Positions 23,452 to 31,129 of a stretch of 39,025 nucleotides of DNA are shown here, piece by piece. The translations under genes and the position numbers were made by a program. This stretch comes from Canibacter sp052085365. Lineage in GTDB: Bacteria; Actinomycetota; Actinomycetes; Actinomycetales; Microbacteriaceae. The stretch's first letter is position 1. Each line of letters begins with the position of its first letter. The stretch covers positions 1 through 39,025 of the forward strand of contig JBQDFP010000018.1 of NCBI GenBank assembly GCA_052085365.1, read 5' to 3'. Below the pieces are notes generated by a model. The model did not search any database. It had not been told where the DNA came from and saw only the letters and a program-made list of their open reading frames with translations.

Positions 23452-23843
23452 GACAGTTTGACGAGAACTTGGGCCTTTCCGAGCACTGTTTTGTCGGCGA
23501 AGACGACGCGCAGATCGATACGCACGTCGTTCCCCTCAACTTTGCCCACTGTCGCAGTGATGGTGACGTGAGCACCCTCTTTCGGGTCAACCACGATTGG
23601 GCGAGTGAAACGTGCCTGATAGTCGGCCACGTACCCTCGTGAACCGAGCCATTCAGTGACGGGTGAAACTGCTGCCCCCATGGTGAGCATGCCGTGCGCA
23701 AGCACTCCTTCGAGCCCGACAGATTCTGCAACATCGTCGCGATAATGGATCGGGTTAAAATCGCCTGACGCTCCGGCATACCGAACGAGCCGATCACGTG
23801 TCAGATCAATTTCACGTTCTGCAACAACATCCCCAACGTTCAT
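23448..23843 (-). CDS. MaoC-like (R)-hydratase/dehydratase (HadB-type)
   Basis: This is a 131-residue single hot-dog-fold protein. The hydratase-2 motif YAGASGDFNPIHYRDDVAESVGLEGVLAHGM contains the catalytic D and H. Such proteins hydrate or dehydrate (R)-3-hydroxyacyl thioesters; mycobacterial HadB does so in FAS-II. It overlaps both neighbours by 4 nt (ATGA), so the two MaoC-like products are made together and probably form a heterodimer. A role in acyl-chain or envelope lipid synthesis fits the adjacent murB and the divergent acyl-CoA carboxylase gene, but it is inferred. Confidence 0.88.
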   Translation of the reverse strand: MNVGDVVAEREIDLTRDRLVRYAGASGDFNPIHYRDDVAESVGLEGVLAHGMLTMGAAVSPVTEWLGSRGYVADYQARFTRPIVVDPKEGAHVTITATVGKVEGNDVRIDLRVVFADKTVLGKAQVLVKLS

Positions 23844-24271
23844 GCTCTCACCACCAAGGTCGAAATTGCGGTCACAACGTGTTCATTCTTCTGATCTACG
23901 ATCACACTTTCAGCGGTGATCATCGAGTTACCACCCAATTTCTTCACTGAGGTCACGGTCAACGTTGCAGTGAGTTCATCACCGGCCACTATTGGGCGAC
24001 TGTAAGTGAACCGCTGATCACCATGCACGACACGTGAAAAATCGATTGCTGCCTCATCATCTGCAAGCAACTGCTGCAGCGTCGACTCTTGAATCACGAC
24101 TGCAAACGTGGGCGGCGCAATGACGTCCGAATAGCCTGCCTTTTCGGCGGCTGCAACATCAAAATGAAGCGGATTATCGCTGAGAACCGCACGCGAAAAT
24201 TCACGAACTTTCTCACGACCAACAAGATACGGCTCGGTGGGAGGATAGCTCCGACCTTCGATGTCTACCAT
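23840..24271 (-). CDS. MaoC_dehydrat_N domain protein (HadA/HadC-type subunit)
   Basis: This is a 143-residue hot-dog-fold subunit starting MVDIEGRSYPPTEPYLVGREKVREFSRAVLSDNPLHFD, the FAS1-type dehydratase N domain. It lacks the full hydratase motif, as HadA and HadC do, and normally pairs with a catalytic HadB-like partner such as the next gene. The frame is open for another 45 codons, but the ATG at 24271 has a TAGACT box 7 nt upstream, and the start with a GGRSYPP-like opening matches the family. It is the first gene of the operon and is divergent from the acyl-CoA carboxylase gene, with only 63 bp between starts. Confidence 0.87.
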   Translation of the reverse strand: MVDIEGRSYPPTEPYLVGREKVREFSRAVLSDNPLHFDVAAAEKAGYSDVIAPPTFAVVIQESTLQQLLADDEAAIDFSRVVHGDQRFTYSRPIVAGDELTATLTVTSVKKLGGNSMITAESVIVDQKNEHVVTAISTLVVRA

Positions 24272-24278
24272 GCGTTTC

Positions 24279-24284
24279 AGTCTA
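24279..24284 (-). promoter_or_regulatory. -10 box of the MaoC-murB operon, leaderless start
   Basis: TAGACT (minus strand) is separated from the ATG at 24271 by 7 nt, and no ribosome-binding site is visible. Confidence 0.6.
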
Positions 24285-24321
24285 CCCGGAACTGCTAGCT
24301 TCGTGGCGCGCCCGGACGCGG

Positions 24322-24327
24322 TAGGCT
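24322..24327 (+). promoter_or_regulatory. -10 box of the acyl-CoA carboxylase gene, leaderless start
   Basis: TAGGCT is followed by 7 nt and the ATG at 24335. It stands back to back with the MaoC operon promoter in a 63-bp region. Confidence 0.6.
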
Positions 24328-24334
24328 GGTACCC

Positions 24335-26101
24335 ATGTCTCGCATTAGTAAAGTACTGATCGCCAATCGCGGTGAGATTGCTGTTCGTATTATTCGCGCC
24401 GCTCACGACAGCGGAATCGCCTCAGTTGCTGTGTATGCCGACCAAGACCGCGATGCGTTGCACGCACGTCTGGCAGACGAAGCGTATGCCCTGGAAGGCA
24501 AATCAAGCGCAGACACGTACCTCGTGATCTCAAAAATCTTGGATGTCGCACGCCGCTCAGGTGCTGACGCAGTGCACCCCGGTTACGGTTTTCTCGCAGA
24601 AAATGCCGAATTTGCTCAGGCAGTCATCGATCAGGGACTCACCTGGATCGGCCCCGGCCCCGAAGCGATCAACCTCCTGGGTGACAAAGTTTCTGCGCGC
24701 CATGTGGCCGAGAAAGTGGGTGCCCCACTCGCGGCAGGTACCTTGAACCCTGTGTCGGGCGCTGACGAAGTGCTTGATTTTGTCGATCAGCATGGCCTCC
24801 CGGTCGCAATCAAAGCCGCATTTGGTGGCGGTGGCCGAGGTCTGAAGGTTGCCTATACACGTGACGAAGTTGCTGAACAGTTTGAGTCTGCAACCCGTGA
24901 AGCCGTCGCCGCGTTCGGTCGTGGTGAGTGCTTTGTTGAGAAATATCTTGAAAAACCACGCCACGTCGAAACCCAGTGCCTCGCAGATCAACACGGCAAT
25001 GTCGTAGTCGTATCAACACGCGACTGTTCTCTGCAGCGTCGTCACCAGAAGCTGGTTGAAGAAGCACCTGCTCCGTTCTTGACCGAAGAACAGATTGAAC
25101 GTCTGTACGAGTCGTCGAAAGCAATTCTGCGTGAAGTGAATTATGTTGGCGCCGGTACCTGTGAGTTCCTTGTTGCGCTCGATGGCACCGTGTCATTCCT
25201 GGAAGTAAACACCCGCCTGCAGGTTGAGCACACCGTGTCAGAAGAAATCACTGGCCTTGATCTTGTACGTGAGCAATTCCGTATTGCCGAGGGTGAGACC
25301 CTTGATTATGAGGATCCAGCCGCTCACGGGCACTCATTCGAGTTCCGTTTGAACGGTGAAGATGCTGGGCGAGGCTTCTTGCCAGCCCCGGGACGTATTA
25401 CGCAGTTCCGTGCGGCAAGTGGCCCCGGCGTTCGGGTCGACACGGGTGTGGTCACCGGTGATGAAGTTTCGGGTTCGTTTGATTCGATGCTCGGCAAGCT
25501 GATTGTGACTGGCGCGACCCGTCAAGAAGCGCTGCAGCGTTCACGTCGCGCCCTCGCAGAGTTTGAGGTGCAGGGTCTGCCCACCGTTCTGCCGTTCCAT
25601 CGCAAAGTGGTCAATGAGCCCGCGTTTACCGCCGAAGATGGCAACTTTGGTGTGTATACATTGTGGATCGAGAACGAGTTCACAAACGATATTGCGCCGT
25701 GGGAAGGCGAGACCACACTTGATGTCGTTGAGTCGAAACGTCAAAACGTCGTCGTGGAGGTCGAGGGTCGCCGTATTGAAGTGACCATGCCAACTTCGCT
25801 GCTCCCGCTTGCGGACCAACTGGTCACTCGTGGGCCGGCACCAAAACGCAATTCAAGCTCGGTCGCTTCTGCAGCGGGCGGCAACGCGGTTGTCGCGCCC
25901 ATGCAGGCCACCGTTGTGAAGGCTGCTGTCGATGACGGTACTGAGGTACAAAAGGGCGACCTACTTGTCGTACTTGAAGCAATGAAGATGGAACAGTCGA
26001 TTTTTGCTCCACACGATGGAATCGTCGCCAACCTTGATGCACCGATTGGGCACACAGTGCCCAACGGACACGTTCTCCTCAATGTGAACCCAGGGGAATA
26101 G
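24335..26101 (+). CDS. accBC: Acyl-CoA carboxylase alpha subunit (biotin carboxylase + BCCP)
   Basis: This is the biotinylated alpha chain of acetyl/propionyl-CoA carboxylase, supplying malonyl- or methylmalonyl-CoA together with separately encoded AccD beta chains. It has 588 residues. The biotin carboxylase N domain starts SRISKVLIANRGEIAVRIIRAA, and the ATP-grasp glycine loop is AAFGGGGRGLKVAYTRDE. EVNTRLQVEHTVSEEITGLDLV is the carboxylation site. The biotinyl domain at the C-terminus contains VVLEAMKMEQS, whose lysine carries biotin. Length and fusion match actinobacterial AccBC/AccA3. It is divergent from the MaoC-MaoC-murB operon, which fits shared control of acyl-chain and envelope synthesis. 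Confidence 0.97.
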   Translation: MSRISKVLIANRGEIAVRIIRAAHDSGIASVAVYADQDRDALHARLADEAYALEGKSSADTYLVISKILDVARRSGADAVHPGYGFLAENAEFAQAVIDQGLTWIGPGPEAINLLGDKVSARHVAEKVGAPLAAGTLNPVSGADEVLDFVDQHGLPVAIKAAFGGGGRGLKVAYTRDEVAEQFESATREAVAAFGRGECFVEKYLEKPRHVETQCLADQHGNVVVVSTRDCSLQRRHQKLVEEAPAPFLTEEQIERLYESSKAILREVNYVGAGTCEFLVALDGTVSFLEVNTRLQVEHTVSEEITGLDLVREQFRIAEGETLDYEDPAAHGHSFEFRLNGEDAGRGFLPAPGRITQFRAASGPGVRVDTGVVTGDEVSGSFDSMLGKLIVTGATRQEALQRSRRALAEFEVQGLPTVLPFHRKVVNEPAFTAEDGNFGVYTLWIENEFTNDIAPWEGETTLDVVESKRQNVVVEVEGRRIEVTMPTSLLPLADQLVTRGPAPKRNSSSVASAAGGNAVVAPMQATVVKAAVDDGTEVQKGDLLVVLEAMKMEQSIFAPHDGIVANLDAPIGHTVPNGHVLLNVNPGE

Positions 26102-26129
26102 TTCAGCGCGGGTCCGCGTTGCATTGCGT

Positions 26130-27107
26130 ATGGTCGCGCGTTCTGTTCTTGATTTAGCCACAGTCACTTCAGGGAATGTAAATGCTGCATTGCAGCATTC
26201 GGTTACCCTCGCTCAAGCTGCTGAGGCAGGTGGTTATCAACGCATCTGGTACGCGGAGCATCACAACATGCCGTCGATCGCATCGAGTGCGACCGCTGTG
26301 CTGATCGGGCATATCGCCTCGAACACGAAAACGATTCGTGTTGGCGCTGGCGGTGTCATGCTGCCGAACCATTCACCGTTGGCGATTGCAGAACAGTTTG
26401 GCACGCTGGCTGAGCTACATCCGAGGCGCATTGATCTCGGCCTTGGGCGTGCGCCCGGCGGCGACATGGAAACCTTCCGAGCACTACGTCGTCCACATTC
26501 TGCGAGCGAGAGCTTCCCATCTGACGTGCAAGAACTTCAACGCTATTTGAGCGATGAGCTTGCCCGCACCGAAGTAAACGCTTACCCGGGTCGAGGCACT
26601 AAGGTTCCGCTCACGATTCTCGGGTCGAGCATGTTTGGTGCGAGCCTGGCTGCCCAGTTGGGTCTCCCCTACGCTTTCGCTTCGCATTTTGCGCCACAAA
26701 TGCTGCAGGGTGCGCTGCGCCATTACCGCGAGAACTTTAAACCGAGTGAGCAGCTTGATCAGCCGTACGCTTACGCCGCAATAAATGTGATTGCCGCTGA
26801 CACAGAGACAGAAGCTAACGATGTTTTTGCGGCTGCGGAACTTGAACGTGTACGCATGTTCCTCTCACGCGGACGTTCGCAGGAACTTTCAACTGAAGCT
26901 GCACGTGGACTCATGGAGACCCCCGCCGGGCTCCAAATTCGCGACATGATGCGCTATACGGCAATCGGTGACGCGAAGGGGGTACGAGAAGAGCTCGCCG
27001 CGTTCGAAAAACATACGAACGCTGACGAGCTCATCTGTGTATTTCCAGCTGCTCAGCCGGAGCAGGCGCTGCGTTCTCTCGAAATCGCAGCACCTGCTGG
27101 CGACTAA
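26130..27107 (+). CDS. Luciferase-like flavin monooxygenase, MsnO8 type
   Basis: This is a 325-residue LLM-class flavin-dependent oxidoreductase (bacterial-luciferase TIM barrel). The opening SVLDLATVTSGN, then GYQRIWYAEHHNMPSIASSATAVLIGHIA and RIDLGLGRAPGGD are the typical MsnO8-group signatures for FMN binding. The substrate is unknown. Start choice is uncertain between a TTG at 26124 and ATG 26130. Neither has a ribosome-binding site or a clear -10 box, and the gene is only 28 bp behind the carboxylase, so read-through is likely. The 3' end overlaps the convergent ABC permease stop by 4 nt. Confidence 0.85.
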   Translation: MVARSVLDLATVTSGNVNAALQHSVTLAQAAEAGGYQRIWYAEHHNMPSIASSATAVLIGHIASNTKTIRVGAGGVMLPNHSPLAIAEQFGTLAELHPRRIDLGLGRAPGGDMETFRALRRPHSASESFPSDVQELQRYLSDELARTEVNAYPGRGTKVPLTILGSSMFGASLAAQLGLPYAFASHFAPQMLQGALRHYRENFKPSEQLDQPYAYAAINVIAADTETEANDVFAAAELERVRMFLSRGRSQELSTEAARGLMETPAGLQIRDMMRYTAIGDAKGVREELAAFEKHTNADELICVFPAAQPEQALRSLEIAAPAGD

Positions 27108-27859
27108 CTCAGTTGGACTTTCTTATTCATATCTCGAGCTGCCCACAGAACCATGACTACCATGGCCACAAGCTGCAAGAAGAACACTGATAGCGGCACG
27201 GTGGCATCTGTTTCCAAGAGATTCACCTGCGACGTGAACTTGCCCGTTTCGAGGTCAACGCCTGGCGGCAACCACATCACGGCAATAGCTACCAACTGCG
27301 TGGCAATATACACGGCCGCATAGACAATCACGGGTCCGCCGACTCCGAGTCGACGCGCCCACCCACCGCTGCCGATTACTGCGCTAAAGAACAGTGTGAT
27401 TGGGATTGACGCGAATCCCAGCAGCGCTACCAGGCCAAAGAACACGAGATATCCGGGTGTTGTGAACAGTGTGGTGAAGAACCCGTTAAGTTCCGGTTCG
27501 TTGACCCCGACTGCCACAATAAGCCACAGAATTCCTATGATCACGACCCAGAGTACGAGTGACACGATGAGCGCATACAGGAGTTTGCTCCAGTAGAGCA
27601 TGCGCCCTGAAATTGGAAGCGTATGTGTGAGGGTCGCCCCGGACCCGGCATAACTCGAAATATAGAAATCGATGCCGAGGTACCACTGTACGACTGTCGG
27701 CAGTATGACCAGCCCCATCGCGGCGAACGCGAACCCGAGTTGTGACATGATGAGCCCGGCTGATGCTCCAAGCAGAATCAGGAGCGTCATGATGCCCACA
27801 ATGATGAGCATCGGTTTGATCGTTCGAAGAAATTCGTGTTTGAGGATTGTGCCGATCAT
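27104..27859 (-). CDS. ABC transporter permease (YtrC/D-like)
   Basis: This is a 251-residue membrane protein with about six hydrophobic helices and little soluble sequence, typical of ABC-2-like permeases. Its start overlaps the ATP-binding gene by ATGA. With the adjacent ATPase and the GntR/YtrA regulator it forms a complete Ytr-like module, a class reported in Bacillus and actinobacteria to respond to cell-wall antibiotics or envelope stress. The substrate cannot be deduced. Confidence 0.85.
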   Translation of the reverse strand: MIGTILKHEFLRTIKPMLIIVGIMTLLILLGASAGLIMSQLGFAFAAMGLVILPTVVQWYLGIDFYISSYAGSGATLTHTLPISGRMLYWSKLLYALIVSLVLWVVIIGILWLIVAVGVNEPELNGFFTTLFTTPGYLVFFGLVALLGFASIPITLFFSAVIGSGGWARRLGVGGPVIVYAAVYIATQLVAIAVMWLPPGVDLETGKFTSQVNLLETDATVPLSVFFLQLVAMVVMVLWAARDMNKKVQLS

Positions 27860-28545
27860 GATGCGTACACCTCCTTGAAGTGGTCGTTGAGTGATTGTCC
27901 GCTGTTTGCCCGAAGGTCATCAACGGGTCCTGCGCTGATGACACGACCGTGACGCATGAGGATGGCCTCATCGAGCAGCGGTTCGATATCTGCGATCAAA
28001 TGTGTGGCAATAATGACGAGCGCACCGGGCCGCAACACCCCAATAATCGCTTTGAGTGTTGCTTCACGTGCGGCCGGGTCCACGCCACTAATAGGCTCAT
28101 CAAGGAGGTACACGTCAGCTGCGCGACTCATGACGAGCGCCGCCTGTACTTTTTCGTGTTGCCCCTTGCTCAGCTCAACGAGTTTCCTGTCGAGACCGAT
28201 ACCGAATGTGCCCAATAGGCTTTCGCAGGTGGTCCGTGAAAAGTCGTCGAAGAAGTCTTCAAAATAGCGGATCAGGTACGACACTTTCACCCGCTTGGGC
28301 AGGTTCGGTGTGTCGGGGAGGTAGCTCACCACGGCTTTCGTTTTCGGACCTGGTGTATGCCCGGCGATCGTGACTTTACCTGTGCTGGGTTGGTCGATGC
28401 CTGCAAGGATGCGGAGCAACGTGGTTTTTCCGCACCCGTTTTCACCGAGCAGCCCAACGATTTGTCCGCCACCTATGCGGAGTGAAAAATTGTCGAGTGC
28501 CGCGATTCGCCCGAAGTGTTTCGTGAGCGATTCGATTTCAATCAT
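27856..28545 (-). CDS. ABC transporter ATP-binding protein (YtrB-like)
   Basis: This 229-residue ATPase has Walker A GLLGENGCGKTTLL, Q-loop region VSYLPDTPNLP, a slightly divergent signature ELSKGQHEKV (LSKGQ in place of LSGGQ, as in YtrB-type ATPases), Walker B DVYLLDEPISGVDP and the H-loop IIATHL. It energises the adjacent permease. Its start overlaps the regulator gene by 8 nt and its end overlaps the permease by 4 nt, so all three are translated from one mRNA. Confidence 0.93.
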   Translation of the reverse strand: MIEIESLTKHFGRIAALDNFSLRIGGGQIVGLLGENGCGKTTLLRILAGIDQPSTGKVTIAGHTPGPKTKAVVSYLPDTPNLPKRVKVSYLIRYFEDFFDDFSRTTCESLLGTFGIGLDRKLVELSKGQHEKVQAALVMSRAADVYLLDEPISGVDPAAREATLKAIIGVLRPGALVIIATHLIADIEPLLDEAILMRHGRVISAGPVDDLRANSGQSLNDHFKEVYAS

Positions 28546-28900
28546 GATCTTCCCATCGCGTTTGAAGTAGTTGTGCCGCGTCTTGGCACGAGATTCCTAT
28601 TGCCTGCAGCTTGGCTATCGCGTCGTCGATGACTTCAGTCGCCGACTGGCTACGAAGCGTTTGCACCCTCGACGAGTCAGTTGCCACGAAGCGTCCTGAC
28701 GTACGTTCACTGTGTGTCAAACCGACTCGGTCGAGTTCAGTAAGTGCACGTTGAACCGTATTCGGATTCACCTGGTACTCGAGTGCCAAGTCTCTGGTCG
28801 ACGGTACTTTTTCACCGGGTAACCAGTCTTCGACAATGATTCGCCGGGTGAAGTCCGCAACGAGCTGTTGCCATATGGGCTGCGATGAATCAAATTTCAT
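28538..28900 (-). CDS. GntR family regulator, YtrA subfamily
   Basis: This is a 120-residue repressor. The N-terminal winged helix (about residues 10-75) contains IIVEDWLPGEKVPSTRDLALEYQVNPNTVQRALTELDRVGL, a classic GntR recognition region. The short C-terminal tail, with no large effector domain, places it in the YtrA subfamily. It starts at ATG 28900 behind AAGGGGTG. A 22-bp palindrome lies 10 bp upstream of the start, so the gene probably represses its own operon of ABC genes. The inducer is unknown. Confidence 0.92.
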   Translation of the reverse strand: MKFDSSQPIWQQLVADFTRRIIVEDWLPGEKVPSTRDLALEYQVNPNTVQRALTELDRVGLTHSERTSGRFVATDSSRVQTLRSQSATEVIDDAIAKLQAIGISCQDAAQLLQTRWEDHD

Positions 28901-28910
28901 GTCACCCCTT

Positions 28911-28932
28911 CTGTATTAGTTCCTTAATACAG
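28911..28932. promoter_or_regulatory. Palindromic operator of the GntR-ABC operon
   Basis: Perfect 8-bp arms CTGTATTA and TAATACAG are separated by 6 nt. It lies directly upstream of the GntR start and overlaps TACTGT (minus strand, 28929-28934), a candidate -10 box. The layout fits autorepression by the YtrA-type regulator, whose known sites are similar AT-rich palindromes. Confidence 0.75.
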
Positions 28933-28941
28933 TAACACAGG

Positions 28942-29988
28942 CTACACGAGATCGCGAACGAGCGGAATCACATATCGCCCCTGCTCAATCACATCTGCAG
29001 GGTCTCCGTACCCACGCAATGAGAGATCGGTGAATCCCAACTCAACGTAAGCAGCAAGCGCATGGGCCACGGTCTCATAGCTTCCTACGAGTACCGCAGA
29101 CGAACCAATCGCACCAGTTGCTTGCGCAATTTTGGTCCACATCACGCCATCATGAATCTCGTCCCGCTCGGCAATATCCAGAATGCGTTTCGATGCCTCT
29201 GCCCCCATGGGCACCGTAAGCTTTTTCACATCATTCGGCTTGCGTGGGCGATTTTTCCGGGCAGACTCCTGCGCAAGCACCGCATTCGCCTTCTCCCACG
29301 CAAGCTCATCGCTCGGCGCGGTAATCACACGAACATCAAGCATAAGATCAGGCTGACCAAGCTCGTGCAACGCCCGCAGCTGAGCTTGCATATCCGCGAG
29401 GGGTTCTGCGAAAAATCCGAAAATGTCCGCCCATTTCGCTCCAGTTTTAAGAGCTGCAGTGGAGGATCCACCCGCAGAAATCGGCAGCTGACCCACGGGT
29501 TTAATTTTCGGGGTGTAGTCACGAAGCGTGTAATACTTACCGTCATAGTCAAAGCCGCTTGTTTCATTCCAGGCGAGGCGAATAATCTCAATGTATTCAG
29601 CCATACGCGCATAACGTTCGTCTTTGCTCAGAAAGTCGCCTTCGCGCCACTGGTCGCTGTCATTGCCGCCGGCAATGAAATGTGCCTGGGTCCGCCCGCC
29701 GTTGATGTGATCGAGTGTCGCGAGTGCTTTGGCCGCAACTGTTGGCGCCATCATATTGGGCCGAATCGCAATCAATGTCCTGAGAGTGCTGGTGTGCTGC
29801 CCTACGACTGAGCCGATCGCGAGAGGGTCGAGTGAGTAAGACGAATACACGGCGATGGTCTTGTCGAAGCCGCATGTTTCAAGTGTTTGTGCACTGGTAA
29901 TGAGCGTTTTCAAGTCGAGTCTGTTTGACTGGAGGCCAAACCCGGCTCCGGTGGTGAGATTGCCGACAAACTGGACTGACTTGCTCAT
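28942..29988 (-). CDS. SsuD-like FMNH2-dependent monooxygenase
   Basis: This is a 348-residue LLM-class monooxygenase of the alkanesulfonate monooxygenase (SsuD) branch. Visible hallmarks are the early FDKTIAVYSSYSLDPLAIGSVVGQHT, LIAIRPNMMAPTVAAKALATLDHINGGR and the HFIAGGNDSDQWREGDFLSKDERYARMAEYIEIIR stretch. FDYDGKYYTLRDY follows, and then GGSSTAALKTGAKWADIFGFF. Enzymes here release sulfite from sulfonates or sulfones, taking FMNH2 from a separate reductase that is not in this window. Start ATG 29988 follows AAAGGAG. It is divergent from a DszC/SfnB-like flavoprotein, so a sulfur-scavenging pair is likely. Confidence 0.85.
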   Translation of the reverse strand: MSKSVQFVGNLTTGAGFGLQSNRLDLKTLITSAQTLETCGFDKTIAVYSSYSLDPLAIGSVVGQHTSTLRTLIAIRPNMMAPTVAAKALATLDHINGGRTQAHFIAGGNDSDQWREGDFLSKDERYARMAEYIEIIRLAWNETSGFDYDGKYYTLRDYTPKIKPVGQLPISAGGSSTAALKTGAKWADIFGFFAEPLADMQAQLRALHELGQPDLMLDVRVITAPSDELAWEKANAVLAQESARKNRPRKPNDVKKLTVPMGAEASKRILDIAERDEIHDGVMWTKIAQATGAIGSSAVLVGSYETVAHALAAYVELGFTDLSLRGYGDPADVIEQGRYVIPLVRDLV

Positions 29989-30010
29989 GCAACTCCTTTA
30001 ATAGACTGGG

Positions 30011-30016
30011 TACATT
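30011..30016 (+). promoter_or_regulatory. Candidate -10 box of the acyl-CoA dehydrogenase-like gene
   Basis: TACATT is followed by a short leader and a strong GGAGGA ribosome-binding site (30026-30031) 7 nt before a TTG start. The 50-bp region also has to hold the divergent promoter. Confidence 0.4.
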
Positions 30017-30038
30017 AACTCTATCGGAGGAGTCTGAT

Positions 30039-31085
30039 TTGCTTGACCTACGCACTACTCTGGCTAACGCGGCGGCGGAAGCCGATCGTCTCGGACAAAC
30101 ACCGTGGGCGTCGATTCAGGCGGTTCACGAGGCGGGACTGCTCACTGCGACTGTAGGCAACAAAATGCCGCGTCATGAATTTGTTTCAGCGTTGACGAGT
30201 CTGGGCGCGGGAGACCCATCAGTGGCGCTGATTACTCTCATGACGCAGATGCAACATATTGCTGCCGCTGAGGGTATTCCGTGGCCCGACGGCGTCTACG
30301 AGCAGACCCTCAACACTTCTCAACCGGTGCTGCTGAACGCAGCTCTGACGGAACCGGCGCTCGGGTCAGCGATTCGCGGCGGCTCGTATGCAACCACTGC
30401 CCGGCAAAGTGATGGCGGGTGGATCGTGAACGGCACGAAATCGTTCGTGACCGGGTCTGAGCATCTTGCGTACCACTTGGTTTCCGTCTCGACCACTGAT
30501 GGGCACACGGCGCGGGCGGTCGTGCCTGGAACCTGCGAGGGAATTCGTGTGGTGCACAGCTGGGACGGAATTGGCATGCGCGCCTCGAGCACCCATGAGG
30601 TGGTTTACGACAACGTCGAGATTCCTGAATCACACTTAATTGCGTTACCCGAGTCTGATTCGCCACGTATAGGTGAAATGTTTAGCCTCGGCATTAGTGC
30701 AATTTATCTCGGTATTGCCCAGGCTGCACGTGACGAGCTGACACGGTATTTGAATGAGCGCGTACCGAGCTCTTTGGGGGCGTCGCTTGCGACTGTCGGT
30801 CGCATGCAGGATGCCGTGGGAGAGATTGAGGCTGAGCTCATTTCTTCAGAAGAAACGCTTTCTTCTTTGACCAGGGGTGCGGGGCTACGTGTGGGTGCAG
30901 CAAAGCTGATAACAACTCGTGCGGCGATCTCGGTGGTGCAGGCTGCGGTGAAGTTAGCGTCGAGTTATGGCCTGAGCCGGAGTGGCCCACTTGAACGGCA
31001 TTTACGTGATGTGTTGTGTGCGGGCCCGCAACCTCCGCATGATGACATGGTGATTCGCAGGCTGGGTACGGCAGCACTGCAATAA
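30039..31085 (+). CDS. Acyl-CoA dehydrogenase-fold flavoprotein (SfnB/DszC-like)
   Basis: This is a 348-residue protein of the acyl-CoA dehydrogenase fold. The N-terminal helical domain is followed by the beta domain (IRGGSYATTARQSDGGWIVNGTKSFVTGSE) and the C-terminal helix bundle. It lacks the catalytic glutamate pattern that would mark a beta-oxidation enzyme, and its mid-section resembles flavin-dependent monooxygenases such as DszC or SfnB. Its divergent neighbour is an SsuD-like enzyme, so a role in organosulfur oxidation is inferred. Translation starts at a TTG with a strong GGAGGA site 7 nt upstream. The reaction is not certain. Confidence 0.78.
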   Translation: MLDLRTTLANAAAEADRLGQTPWASIQAVHEAGLLTATVGNKMPRHEFVSALTSLGAGDPSVALITLMTQMQHIAAAEGIPWPDGVYEQTLNTSQPVLLNAALTEPALGSAIRGGSYATTARQSDGGWIVNGTKSFVTGSEHLAYHLVSVSTTDGHTARAVVPGTCEGIRVVHSWDGIGMRASSTHEVVYDNVEIPESHLIALPESDSPRIGEMFSLGISAIYLGIAQAARDELTRYLNERVPSSLGASLATVGRMQDAVGEIEAELISSEETLSSLTRGAGLRVGAAKLITTRAAISVVQAAVKLASSYGLSRSGPLERHLRDVLCAGPQPPHDDMVIRRLGTAALQ

Positions 31086-31116
31086 AAAACGACCCACCCC
31101 GCAGGGTGGGTCGTTT
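31081..31116 (-). terminator. Strong terminator of groEL (also blocks the convergent gene)
   Basis: A 13-bp perfect stem (31087-31099 with 31104-31116) and a CGCA loop are followed, on the minus strand, by a run of T residues. It lies 13 nt beyond the groEL stop. On the plus strand the downstream T-run is poor, so its main use is for groEL. Confidence 0.93.
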
Positions 31117-31129
31117 CCAGTAACTTCGC

